DNA of 32,853 nt from CBDDRG01 sp051306415 (GTDB taxonomy: Bacteria; Pseudomonadota; Gammaproteobacteria; Pseudomonadales; Porticoccaceae), in NCBI GenBank assembly GCA_051306415.1, contig JBPPNE010000139.1:1-32853 (forward strand), written 5' to 3'. A program made the position numbers and the translations under genes. How positions within the stretch are numbered: the stretch's first letter is position 1; the number at the start of each line of letters is the position of its first letter. Below are positions 8,363 to 16,115 of this stretch, piece after piece. The notes under the pieces were generated by a model. It ran no database searches, was not told where the DNA came from, and saw only the letters and a program-made list of their open reading frames with translations.

Positions 8363-9253
8363 ATGTCGCAACAACAGCTCGATAAATTGCTGGCCATATT
8401 CGCTCGCCAACCGACCCTCGGCACGCTCTCGCTGGAACAGGAGCGCGCCAATCTGGATGAAGGCGGCGCCCGCTTCAAGGTGCCCGCGGACGTCAACCTG
8501 GAGCCCGTCAGCGCGGGTGGTGTGAAAGCCGAATACCTGACCGCATCCAACGCGGCGACGGATCGGGTCGTGCTGTATTTACACGGCGGCGGTTATGTCA
8601 TTGGCTCCATCAAGAGCCATCGCTATCTGATGCAGAATGTGTCCAGAGCGGCGGGCGCCCGCACGCTCGGCCTCGATTACCGGCTCGCGCCCGAGCACCC
8701 CTTCCCCGCCGCTATTGAGGATGCCACCAACGCCTACCAGTGGCTGCTGACGCAGGGATTCGCCGCGAGCAAAATTGCAATTGCCGGCGATTCCGCCGGT
8801 GGTGGGCTGACCCTGGCAACGCTGGTCAATCTCCGCGACAAGGGTATTGCGCTACCGGCAGCCGGCGTGCTGATCTCGCCCTGGACTGACTTGACCGGCA
8901 CCGCTGAGTCGGTGACTACTCGCGCCGCGATCGATCCCATGGTCAAACCCGATGGCCTCTATGGTCTCGCTGGCCGCTATCTGAACGGCGTCGATGCCCG
9001 CAATCCACTGGCGTCGCCGGTGTTTGCCGAGATGAAGGGATTGCCGCCACTGCTGATTCACGTCGGTGGCCGCGAGATCCTCTACGACGACGCCATCACG
9101 GTCGCGAAGCGCGCCAAGGCCGCCGGTGTCGAGGTTGAACTGGTCGATGAGCCCGAGCTGTTCCATGTCTGGCATGCCTTCGCGCCCATGCTCGAAGAAG
9201 CCCAACAGGCGGTTGATCAGATCGGCGCCTGGCTCAAGACCAAATTCAAGTAG
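8363..9253 (+). CDS. Alpha/beta hydrolase, HSL family, paralogue A
   Basis: A 296-residue HSL-family esterase. HGGGY sits at residues 74-78, the nucleophile is Ser144 in GDSAGGG, and the triad is completed by Asp in ILYDDA and His in ELFHVWHAF. ATG 8363 is preceded by AGAGGA. It aligns closely with the next gene through YRLAPEH, FPAAIEDAT, GGGLTLATLV and ISPWTDL, so the pair arose by tandem duplication. It has its own AT-rich leader, which suggests separate regulation from the upstream esterase. The physiological ester is unknown. Confidence 0.93.
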   Translation: MSQQQLDKLLAIFARQPTLGTLSLEQERANLDEGGARFKVPADVNLEPVSAGGVKAEYLTASNAATDRVVLYLHGGGYVIGSIKSHRYLMQNVSRAAGARTLGLDYRLAPEHPFPAAIEDATNAYQWLLTQGFAASKIAIAGDSAGGGLTLATLVNLRDKGIALPAAGVLISPWTDLTGTAESVTTRAAIDPMVKPDGLYGLAGRYLNGVDARNPLASPVFAEMKGLPPLLIHVGGREILYDDAITVAKRAKAAGVEVELVDEPELFHVWHAFAPMLEEAQQAVDQIGAWLKTKFK

Positions 9254-9330
9254 CAGTCGATTACCCGGCCGCCCAGTCTGCTGCCTTGCCCCCATTGCTA
9301 TAAATTGCCTGTCAATTGCGGAGATTCCCT

Positions 9331-10242
9331 ATGGCTAGCCCCGAAAACAAGAAACTACTGGAGTTGTTGTGGAAGAACTATCCCGGTCCCTCCAATTACG
9401 AAAAAATGAAAGACAAAGTGGACAAGATGCGCGATAACTTCGCGCGCACCACTCGCAGCTTCACCGCGCCCGCAGATACCTTGGTCGAAGCCGTCGATGT
9501 TGACGGCATTCCGGCGGAATGGGTCAGCGCGCCCGGCGTCGAGCAGGATCGCGTGTTGCTTTACCTGCACGGTGGCGGCTACGTCATCGGCTCCCTCGAC
9601 AGCCATCGCGGCCTCGTCGCGCGGTTGTCGAAGGCGGCCAACTGCCGTGCGCTCGCGCTCGATTATCGCCTCGCCCCGGAGCATCGCTACCCGGCGGCGG
9701 TGGAAGACGCCACCAAAGCCTATCGTTGGCTGCTGGCCCGCGGCATAGCGCCCGGCAAGCTGGCCATTGCTGGGGATTCCGCCGGTGGCGGATTGACAAT
9801 GGCGACCTTGGTCGCACTGCGCGACGCCGGCGATCCGCTGCCGGCCGCCGCCGCGCCGATATCGCCCTGGGTCGATCTGGAAGGCACCGGCGAATCGCTG
9901 AAAACCCGGCTTGATGTCGATCCCATGGTCGAGCCGGGTGGACTCTTCGGCATGGCGAAAATCTATCTGGGCGACGCCGATCCACGCCAGCCGACGGCGT
10001 CCCCGCTGTACGCGGACATGGCCGGACTGCCGCCGCTGCTGATCCAGGTCGGCGACTTGGAAACCCTGCTCGACGACTCCACCCGGCTCGCCGCGCGCGC
10101 CCAGGCGGCGGGCGTCGATGTCACCCTCGAAGTCTGGCCGGAGATGGTGCACGTCTGGCAACTGTTCGCCCCCATGCTGCCGGAAGGTCGCGAGGCGATC
10201 GTGCGAATCGGCGCATTTCTTCAGGAAAAAACCCGCGGCTGA
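9331..10242 (+). CDS. Alpha/beta hydrolase, HSL family, paralogue B
   Basis: A 303-residue HSL-family esterase with HGGGY at residues 80-84 and Ser150 in GDSAGGG. Asp in TLLDDS and His in EMVHVWQLF complete the triad. The ATG at 9331 is chosen because GGAG (9320-9323) is correctly spaced; an upstream TTG at 9316 lacks this support. The gene is a diverged tandem duplicate of the preceding one and has a longer, charged N-terminal cap helix (residues 5-40, rich in Lys and Asp). The cap is where HSL enzymes set substrate size, so the two probably differ in specificity (inference). Confidence 0.93.
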   Translation: MASPENKKLLELLWKNYPGPSNYEKMKDKVDKMRDNFARTTRSFTAPADTLVEAVDVDGIPAEWVSAPGVEQDRVLLYLHGGGYVIGSLDSHRGLVARLSKAANCRALALDYRLAPEHRYPAAVEDATKAYRWLLARGIAPGKLAIAGDSAGGGLTMATLVALRDAGDPLPAAAAPISPWVDLEGTGESLKTRLDVDPMVEPGGLFGMAKIYLGDADPRQPTASPLYADMAGLPPLLIQVGDLETLLDDSTRLAARAQAAGVDVTLEVWPEMVHVWQLFAPMLPEGREAIVRIGAFLQEKTRG

Positions 10243-10341
10243 TGCACTGTCCACCGCGCCCGCATCCCGATCAAGCAAGTGTCGCGGGCGCGGTGGCGCG
10301 GGCAGTCCCATTACAATAACCAACCCCGTTCAGGAGGCTTT

Positions 10342-11193
10342 ATGTCTGGTCGTTTTCAAAACAAGGTCGTACTCATTACCGGCGCCGGCTCCGGCATTGG
10401 CGAGGCCACCGCGCGTGGCTTTCAGCGCGAAGGCGCGAAAGTGGTCGTCGTCGATATCAATGCGGCCAACGCCGAAAAGGTCGCCGCTGAATTGCGCAAC
10501 AATGGCGGCGATGCCAAATCCTTTACCGCCGATGTCGCCGATCCGGTTGCCGCCAAAGCCATGATCGACTTTGCGGTCTCGACCTATGGCGCGCTCGATG
10601 TGTTGCACAACAACGCCACTGCGCTCGAAATTGGTTCCGTCGAAAATCTAACCCTGGAGGGCTGGAACAAGACGCTGGCGGTCAATGTCACCGCGCCCTT
10701 TCTGGCCACCAAATACGCCTTGCCGATCATGCTCAAGCAGGGCGGCGGCGCCATCGTCAACACCGCATCGATTTCCGGCACCGCTGGGGACTATGGCATG
10801 TCCGCCTACAATGCGGCGAAGGCGGCGATCATCAACTTCTCGCGCTCGGCGGCCATCGAATACGCGAGCCGCAACATCCGCATCAACTGCGTGTGCCCCG
10901 GCGGCATTGACACCCCGGCGATCCGCGCCTTGACCGGCCAGGGCGGTGGACAGCCGGCCCATCTGTCCGTCGCCTCCAGCACCGGCACGCTGCCCAAGGT
11001 ATCCGCGGAAGTGAGCGCGCAGCTCCGCCAACGCATGGCGGGCGCCCACCCGATCGGCCGTCTCGGGCGACCGGAAGAGATCGCCAATGTGGTGTTGTTT
11101 CTCGCCTCCGACGCGGCATCCTTCGTAACGGGCGCCGCCTACATCGTCGATGGCGGCATGACCGCGCACACTGGCTTGCCGATGATGACTTGA
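10342..11193 (+). CDS. Short-chain dehydrogenase/reductase (SDR), classical type
   Basis: A 283-residue NAD(P)-dependent oxidoreductase. The Rossmann motif TGAGSGIG (13-20), the catalytic Ser143, Tyr156 and Lys160 (YNAAK), and the C-terminal IVDGG block are all present. The usual NNAG is NNAT here. Asp38 after the second strand (VVVVDIN) favours NAD over NADP. A stretch of about 35 residues between GGIDTP and GRLGRPEEI is longer than in the common form. The ATG at 10342 follows a perfect AGGAGG (10332-10337). Coming after esterases, it may oxidise an alcohol they release (inference). Confidence 0.93.
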   Translation: MSGRFQNKVVLITGAGSGIGEATARGFQREGAKVVVVDINAANAEKVAAELRNNGGDAKSFTADVADPVAAKAMIDFAVSTYGALDVLHNNATALEIGSVENLTLEGWNKTLAVNVTAPFLATKYALPIMLKQGGGAIVNTASISGTAGDYGMSAYNAAKAAIINFSRSAAIEYASRNIRINCVCPGGIDTPAIRALTGQGGGQPAHLSVASSTGTLPKVSAEVSAQLRQRMAGAHPIGRLGRPEEIANVVLFLASDAASFVTGAAYIVDGGMTAHTGLPMMT

Positions 11194-11259
11194 GCAGCTT
11201 TGACCGCACGAGAAGAACACCTGCCACTAACGACAGTAACGGACTTGGACAGCATTCTC

Positions 11260-11305
11260 CCGACAGCGAGCAGGATGCACACCAAAGCGTCCTGCTCGCT
11301 GTCGG
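11260..11305. terminator. Perfect 16-bp inverted repeat (hairpin) after the SDR gene
   Basis: The arms CCGACAGCGAGCAGGA (11260-11275) and TCCTGCTCGCTGTCGG (11290-11305) are perfectly complementary around a 14-base loop. It lies 66 bases after the SDR stop and about 25 bases before the ATG of the acetyltransferase gene. There is no T-tract on either side, so a classic intrinsic terminator is not shown. A Rho-associated 3' structure or a protein-binding palindrome are alternatives. Confidence 0.5.
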
Positions 11306-11329
11306 CCAATGTCAGCAATTGGCACTCGA

Positions 11330-11731
11330 ATGCAGATTGACTATCGCAGCAACGCCACTATTAGTCTTCCGGACGCCATAGATCTCTACAAGCGTTCAAC
11401 GCTTGGCGAGCGCCGACCTGTGGATAGGCCCGATATCTTCGAGGGCATGCTCAACAACGCGAATCTCACGATATCGGCTTGGAAAGGAAGCAGTCTGGTG
11501 GGAATTGCCCGCACTCTTGCCGACTTCACGTATGTCGCCTATCTCGCAGACCTAGCCGTAGACGCTGAATGTCAAAAGCAAGGCATTGGCAAGCAACTGA
11601 TCAAGGAGACCAGGAAGCGTCTTAAGCCTGAGTGCATGATCGTTCTTCTTGCCGCCCCGAAGGCCAATGAGTACTACCCAAAGCTCGGCTTTGAACACAA
11701 TCCGCGTGCTTGGGTCCTCCGGGGCGGCTAG
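11330..11731 (+). CDS. GNAT family N-acetyltransferase
   Basis: A 133-residue protein with the acetyl-CoA pyrophosphate-binding loop QKQGIGKQLI and the family strand AYLADLAVDAECQ. The C-terminal YYPKLGFEHN matches the YxKxGF element of GNATs. I chose ATG 11330; an in-frame ATG at 11309 lies right at the foot of the hairpin. No good Shine-Dalgarno is seen for either. Codons look less GC-rich than the neighbours, and the gene stands alone between plus- and minus-strand groups, so it may be a later arrival. The substrate is unknown. Confidence 0.85.
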   Translation: MQIDYRSNATISLPDAIDLYKRSTLGERRPVDRPDIFEGMLNNANLTISAWKGSSLVGIARTLADFTYVAYLADLAVDAECQKQGIGKQLIKETRKRLKPECMIVLLAAPKANEYYPKLGFEHNPRAWVLRGG

Positions 11732-11825
11732 CCATTCGTTGCCGGCGCGACGGCCGACGAGCCGTGGCCTGAACCTAGGTATTGGCCACCTTCACTACCT
11801 TGATCGCCGTGGCAATCCGGCGACG

Positions 11826-12395
11826 TCAGCAGCCTGGGCGGGGTCTCCTCAAAGACTGTAGGGCTTCGCCAATCTCGGACTCCAAAAGCTGTCGCTTGAT
11901 CAGCAACTGCTCGGCGAGCGCGCGCAGTAATGTGAAATTTTCCTGATCACGGAGAATGGCCATGGTCTCCTCCGCCAGATTATCGGTGAGCCGGAGCGTC
12001 CGATAGCTGTAATCGACGCCCTTTAATTCGGGAATGCTGATACGGGCTTTTTCGAGATAGAGCAGATCGTAGATCGCATCCTCGAAATCCCGCCCGCCCT
12101 CGATGTTGCGGTAGGGTATCTCTTCAAAAACGGCCTGCGCGATGGGCCCGGCGAAGCGAATTTTCACCGTTACTAGCGTTTCTGCGACCATCGCCGGCCA
12201 CAACACCGGCGCGTGTGCCCCCGCCGTGTAGATTTCATCGACATGGGGGGTTTTACCGAACCGCACGACGCTGTGGCCGCGAGCTTCCGGATCGCCCAGA
12301 GTGACGCCATAGACATCGCGCCGGTAGTAGTGCGACACCAACGCGTGGCCGGCCTCATGGTAGGCCACGGCTTCGAGGGAGACCGGCCGTCTCAC
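11826..12395 (-). CDS. Stand-alone M41 (FtsH-like) zinc peptidase domain protein
   Basis: A 189-residue protein starting at GTG 12395, with an in-frame TAA two codons upstream that fixes the N-terminal limit. YHEAGHALV (His13, Glu14, His17) is the zincin motif of FtsH-type M41 peptidases. A plausible third ligand is Asp in GGRDFEDA, as in the GGxxD region of FtsH. There is no AAA+ ATPase domain and no membrane helix. Proteins like this are annotated as FtsH peptidase-like. Without an unfoldase it could act on small or unfolded substrates or rely on a partner. No partner is adjacent. Confidence 0.75.
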   Translation of the reverse strand: MRRPVSLEAVAYHEAGHALVSHYYRRDVYGVTLGDPEARGHSVVRFGKTPHVDEIYTAGAHAPVLWPAMVAETLVTVKIRFAGPIAQAVFEEIPYRNIEGGRDFEDAIYDLLYLEKARISIPELKGVDYSYRTLRLTDNLAEETMAILRDQENFTLLRALAEQLLIKRQLLESEIGEALQSLRRPRPGC

Positions 12396-12511
12396 CGGTT
12401 AGATCGCTCGCGAAAAATCGCCATCGGCGGGCTCCTGGTTACGTCCCCTGCACTTCTTAGGCTATTCGGCCTGTCAGGCTACAGACCGAATGCGCGGACC
12501 AAGTCGACCGC

Positions 12512-13279
12512 TCAACCTTGCATCAGGCTGAATGCGTTCAGCAGGGACAAACCGCCATCGACAAACAGGGGGCAACCGTTGATATAAGTGGCGTCGTCGG
12601 AGGCGAGAAAACAGACCGCGCGAGCGATGTCATCGGGCTGCCCAACTCGGCCGCAAGGAAGAATCTTGGGGAGTTCCGTGGAAATTTTCTTGGTGGCTTT
12701 CTTGCCATAGATTTTCGGCAGGATGGGCGTATCGATAAGCCCCGGCAATATGGCGTTGTGGCGAATCCCTGGCACGGTGATGACGCAATCCTGCGTGAAT
12801 TTCAGAATCGCCGCCTTACCGATGCCGTAGGGACAGTAGTTGTCGATCGCCAACACCGCAGCCGCCGAGGAAATGTTCACTACCGAACCATTGCTTGAGG
12901 CACGGAGCATGGCCGCGGTGTGTTTGACCAGAAACACCGGCCCCTTCACCAGCACACTCATCTGGGCATCGTAACTCGCCTCTTCAATCTGCTCGGGATT
13001 GGTGAAGCGCACGAAGGCCGCATTGTTGACCAAGGTATCGAGCTGACCGTAATCCTTGCCGATCTTTTTCGCCAGTGCCTGGATATCCTTCACCTTGCAC
13101 ACATCGCTGAGGCGAGCATCAAAACCCTTGCCGAGCTTGGCGGCAGCGGCAGCCAGCATCTTTTCGTCGATGTCGGTGCCAATCACGGTGGCGCCCTCGC
13201 CGATAAACCGCTTCGCGATACCAAAACCAATACCGGATGCCGCGCCGGTCACCAGAACCACCTTATTTTTGAATTTCAC
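12512..13279 (-). CDS. Short-chain dehydrogenase/reductase (SDR)
   Basis: A 255-residue classical SDR with TGAASGIG near the N-terminus, NNAA, ISS and YGIGK as the catalytic block, and LPGLIDTP and FVDGG near the C-terminus. I place the start at GTG 13279 because AAGGAG lies 6 bases upstream on the minus strand; an ATG at 13318 would add a lysine-rich stretch that includes the ribosome-binding site. GTDIDE after the second strand favours NAD. It shares only fold-level similarity with the SDR at 10342. The substrate is unknown. Confidence 0.92.
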   Translation of the reverse strand: MKFKNKVVLVTGAASGIGFGIAKRFIGEGATVIGTDIDEKMLAAAAAKLGKGFDARLSDVCKVKDIQALAKKIGKDYGQLDTLVNNAAFVRFTNPEQIEEASYDAQMSVLVKGPVFLVKHTAAMLRASSNGSVVNISSAAAVLAIDNYCPYGIGKAAILKFTQDCVITVPGIRHNAILPGLIDTPILPKIYGKKATKKISTELPKILPCGRVGQPDDIARAVCFLASDDATYINGCPLFVDGGLSLLNAFSLMQG

Positions 13280-13395
13280 CCAAGACTCCTTTTTCTTTGG
13301 TTGTTTTTTATGGTGCAAGAGACATCGCTATCTCACTTCTCTAAACCGCAAAGGTCTGGCGGCAAGCGCTGGCCGTGCTTGCTATCACGCACATG

Positions 13396-13701
13396 TCAGG
13401 CGGCGATTTTTTCCATCTCGGTAGCGAGCAGAAAGTCGAGCCGGGTAATGCCTTTTGCGCGGTGGGTAAGCAGATCGATTTCGACGACATTGTAGACATT
13501 GACCCAGCGCGGGTGGTGGCTCAGCACTTCCGCGGACAGCGCGGCCCTGACCATGAACCCCATGGCAATACTGAAGCTTTTGAAATCGAAGCGCTTGTGC
13601 AGCTTGCCGTCGATAATTGCCCATGGCGCTTTGGCGATCGCGTTCAGTTCAGCGAGTTTTTCATCAAGTTCGTTCTGGGTAAGCAGTACTTCGGTGGCCA
13701 T
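13396..13701 (-). CDS. phhB: Pterin-4a-carbinolamine dehydratase
   Basis: This 101-residue protein has the full family signature: FDFKSFSIAMGFM, then AEVLSHHPRWVNVYNVVEIDLLTH (His62, His63 and His80 being the active-site histidines), then GITRLD. The enzyme dehydrates 4a-hydroxytetrahydrobiopterin to recycle the cofactor of aromatic amino-acid hydroxylases; it also acts as a dimerisation partner in some organisms. AAGGAG precedes the ATG by 6 bases. No phenylalanine hydroxylase (phhA) is in the window, so the enzyme may serve a distant hydroxylase or molybdopterin-related chemistry. Confidence 0.93.
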   Translation of the reverse strand: MATEVLLTQNELDEKLAELNAIAKAPWAIIDGKLHKRFDFKSFSIAMGFMVRAALSAEVLSHHPRWVNVYNVVEIDLLTHRAKGITRLDFLLATEMEKIAA

Positions 13702-13981
13702 GTCAGACTCCTTGGATAATCGATCAGGTTTCAGAAAATTTTGCAGATCGCACGCTTGTCGCTTCGCAGGGCATTGAGCAACTGCCCGGGTGGCTCAATG
13801 CTAGCAAATACCCAGAGCGATCAACAGCGTTGGTGCCAGCCCCACTCGGATGGGAATTCTTGCTCTCCGTCGCAACCGCTGTCGAACAACTACGTATTGG
13901 TAGGCGGAAAAGTCGCGGTATCCATGGCCGTTACCACCGAGTCCATCACGCCTGCTTCAACAGCACGGTTTGCCGGTAGAC
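13702..13981. other. Gene-free stretch upstream of phhB
   Basis: About 280 bases with lower GC near phhB, which probably hold its promoter. No reading frame resembles a known protein. The right half leads into an IS remnant whose end starts at 13982, so part of it may be remains of the disrupted locus. Confidence 0.4.
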
Positions 13982-14480
13982 TGTAGTGGTCAACTAATTT
14001 CGGACAGTAGATATAAGTTTTTCTTCAGCCCCCGCTGGCGCCAAGCCATTGTTGAACTGATATGGTCGAAGCCGAGTGTACCGATGCATCAAGTAATGGC
14101 TGATGTCGCAACTCGCCCCTTGCGCCGTCATGTAACCCACGCCCGGCACCCACTCCGACTTCAAGCGCCTGAACAGCCTTCCCATCGGCCATCGGCGCGT
14201 TGTACTCAAAGCACTTCGTGGGGTAGACCCTGCCCAAAACACTCCGTGGGACAGGCTCTCCCAACAATTGTCGCGCCGACTCATCCTCTGCTGCATCCGA
14301 TAGCGCCAAAGTCTCTGACGGAATCGCTGGCTGGCCACACCTGATTCGGTGCCGATACCCCGAACTCGCGATTGAGCCAGTTCGGGATGTCTGGCCGCTC
14401 AACGGTCGCCTGTTTGTAGGCAGGTGACCCAGGCTGCTTGCTGATCAGTCCCAACTCGGCCACGAGACAGCTCACCTTGA
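13982..14480 (-). mobile_element. IS3-family insertion sequence remnant (transposase pseudogene)
   Basis: On the minus strand, residues typical of the IS3 OrfB N-terminus (AELGLISKQPGS, YKQATVERPDIPN, APNQVW) are followed directly and out of frame by the C-terminal part (FRQRLWRYRMQQ, MSRRDNCW, RLFRRLKSEW, ISHYLMHRY, QFNNGLAPA). The whole catalytic core between them, normally around 120 residues, is deleted. The conserved PME of the catalytic Glu region reads PMG, so the element is dead. A candidate terminal repeat TGTAGTGGTCAACTAATTTC begins at 13982; no inverted partner is found, so the other end and orfA are lost. Confidence 0.85.
14202..14259. repeat. Short insert with two imperfect 21-base repeats inside the IS remnant
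   Basis: Between NCW and the NAPM region of the transposase, about 57 extra bases appear. They contain CAAAGCACTTCGTGGGGTAG (from 14207) and CAAAACACTCCGTGGGACAG (from 14235), 28 bases apart. All differences between the copies are transitions. A GGGTAGACCC partial palindrome lies between them. I do not recognise the element. Confidence 0.55.
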
Positions 14481-14795
14481 AGCAACCGAGGGCAATGCCG
14501 TGTTGCTGCTGCATCATGTCACGGATGCTGTGGCCACCGGCGCCAATGCCGAGCTATCGCCGGTGCAACGCGCTTTTCTCTACATGCCGTATATGCACAG
14601 CGAATCGTTGTCCATTCACGAGATGGCGCTGTTTCGCCGCAACGGTATCGACGGCAGTCTGCAATCCGAGCTGCGCCACAAGAACATCATTGAGCGCTTT
14701 GGCCGCTATCCGCACCGCACCGCAACGCTATGCTGGGTCGGGTGTCGACGCCCGCCGAGATCGCGCTCCTGCGCGAGCCCGGATCGCGGTTTTAG
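14480..14795 (+). pseudogene. DUF924 family protein, truncated and frameshifted
   Basis: The frame from about 14480 reads ELSPVQRAFLYMPYMHSESL and RHKNIIERFGRYPHR, hallmarks of the C-terminal half of DUF924 proteins (about 180-200 residues when intact). The N-terminal half is missing and replaced by the IS remnant. At about 14713-14727 a 5-base tandem duplication in CCGCACCGCACCGCAACG shifts the frame. Ignoring it restores NAMLGRVSTPAEIALLREPG and a proper stop at 14793-14795. Two independent lesions show this is a decayed gene. The exact junction with the IS is uncertain by about 20 bases. Confidence 0.85.
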
Positions 14796-14803
14796 CCCTG
14801 GGG

Positions 14804-14831
14804 TTGCGGCCATCCGAAAGCGGTGTAAGAT
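14804..14831 (+). promoter_or_regulatory. Candidate promoter for the CoA-transferase
   Basis: TTGCGG (14804-14809) and TAAGAT (14826-14831) are 16 bases apart, ahead of an AT-rich leader containing AATCAATCAATAAAG. The ATG of the CoA-transferase is 64 bases further on. Both hexamers are imperfect. Confidence 0.3.
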
Positions 14832-14894
14832 CGGATCGAACACGCTCAGCCAATCAATCAATAAAGAAAGCCAACAATAAGCAGGGGTACAGCC

Positions 14895-16115
14895 ATGTCC
14901 CAGAGCAACGCCCTTCTCAGCGGCATCAAAGTCGTCGAAATCGCCACCTTCGTGTTCGGACCCGCCAGCACAGCCATCATGGCGGACTTCGGCGCCGACG
15001 TGATCAAGATCGAAGTGCCGGGCAGCGGCGATCCGTTGCGCTACGTCCACAATTCGCCGCCGTTCATGCCGCTGGATTTCCCGTACATGTGGCAGCAGGA
15101 CAACCGCAACAAACGCAGCGTCGCCCTCGATCTCAAACACGCCGACGGCCGCGCCGCGCTGCTGGTGCTGGTGCGCCAGGCGGATGTGCTGGTGACCAAC
15201 TTTCCGCCGAAGGTGCTCGCCCGCCTGAAGATCACCTACGAAGACTTCAAGGACGAAAATCCGCGCCTGATCTACGGCCAGATCAGCGGCTACGGCGAGC
15301 GCGGAGCCGACGCCGACAAGCCGGGCTTCGACGGCAATGCCTACTGGGCGCGCACCGGGCTGATGGATGTGGTGCGCACCGCCGACGCCGATCCCACACT
15401 GCCCGCGGCCGCCATGGGCGATCACCCCAGCGCGATGACCATGTTCGCCGGGGTGATGGCCGCGCTGTATCAGCGCGAACGCAGCGGGTTGGGCACCAAG
15501 GTTTCCACCAACCTGATGGCCAACGGCCTGTGGGCGGCGTCATCGATGCTCGCCGGGGTGATGGCCGGAACCCAACCATTCCAGCGCCTGAACCGCAAGG
15601 CGCCGCGCAATGCGCTGCTGAATCAGTACCGCACCAGCGATGACCGCTGGCTGTCGATCATCGTGCTGCAGGAGGACAAAAACTGGCCGGAGTTCGCCGC
15701 CGCCATCGACCGCCTCGATCTGGTGAGCGACCCGCGCTTCGCCGAGAAAGCCACGCGCCACGCCAATGGCAAGGCGCTGGCGGAGATTCTCGACGCGACA
15801 TTCCTGACTCGGAGCTATGCCGACTGGCACGACCGCCTGCTGGCCCGCGGTGTCACCTTCAGCCTGGTCGCCACCATGGAGGAAGTCGCGGACGACCCCC
15901 AGGCGCTCGCTAACGACATGCTGGTCGCGGTCGAGGGCCACCGCCACGGTCGTGGCCGCCTTGTGAACAGCCCGCTCTGGATTCAGGGCGCCGACAAGGT
16001 GCCGGCCCGCTTGGGTTCGAATCTGGGGGCGGATGGCCGCGCGGTGCTCCGCGAAGCCGGTTATGCCGAGGCAGCGATTGATCGGCTCGTCGAGAGCGGT
16101 GTGCTCGCGGTGTGA
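14895..16115 (+). CDS. Family III CoA-transferase (CaiB/BaiF, FRC-like)
   Basis: A 406-residue protein. The N-terminus (GIKVVEIATFVFGPASTAIMADFGADVIKIE, seen in part) and RSVALDLK are classic for family III CoA-transferases, which move CoA between carboxylic acids via an enzyme-bound aspartyl-CoA intermediate. The catalytic Asp is probably Asp176 in MGDHPSAMT. Length and domain order are normal for the family. Substrates range from carnitine to oxalate and bile acids, and nothing here identifies which. The ATG at 14895 follows AGGGG. The nearby thioesterases, esterases and CoA-hydrolase suggest an acyl-CoA catabolic context. Confidence 0.93.
   Translation: MSQSNALLSGIKVVEIATFVFGPASTAIMADFGADVIKIEVPGSGDPLRYVHNSPPFMPLDFPYMWQQDNRNKRSVALDLKHADGRAALLVLVRQADVLVTNFPPKVLARLKITYEDFKDENPRLIYGQISGYGERGADADKPGFDGNAYWARTGLMDVVRTADADPTLPAAAMGDHPSAMTMFAGVMAALYQRERSGLGTKVSTNLMANGLWAASSMLAGVMAGTQPFQRLNRKAPRNALLNQYRTSDDRWLSIIVLQEDKNWPEFAAAIDRLDLVSDPRFAEKATRHANGKALAEILDATFLTRSYADWHDRLLARGVTFSLVATMEEVADDPQALANDMLVAVEGHRHGRGRLVNSPLWIQGADKVPARLGSNLGADGRAVLREAGYAEAAIDRLVESGVLAV

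Noticed and set aside
11195..11825. Possible integron cassette around the GNAT gene
   Set aside because: No attC core sites (GTTRRRY/RYYYAAC) or integrase are present; the palindrome at 11260 has different structure.
14706..15425. Minus-strand open frame of 239 codons opposite the CoA-transferase
   Set aside because: A shadow of a high-GC gene; no recognisable protein features.
16008..16030. GGTTCGAATC string resembling a tRNA T-loop
   Set aside because: It lies inside the intact CoA-transferase gene and no acceptor or anticodon stems are present.
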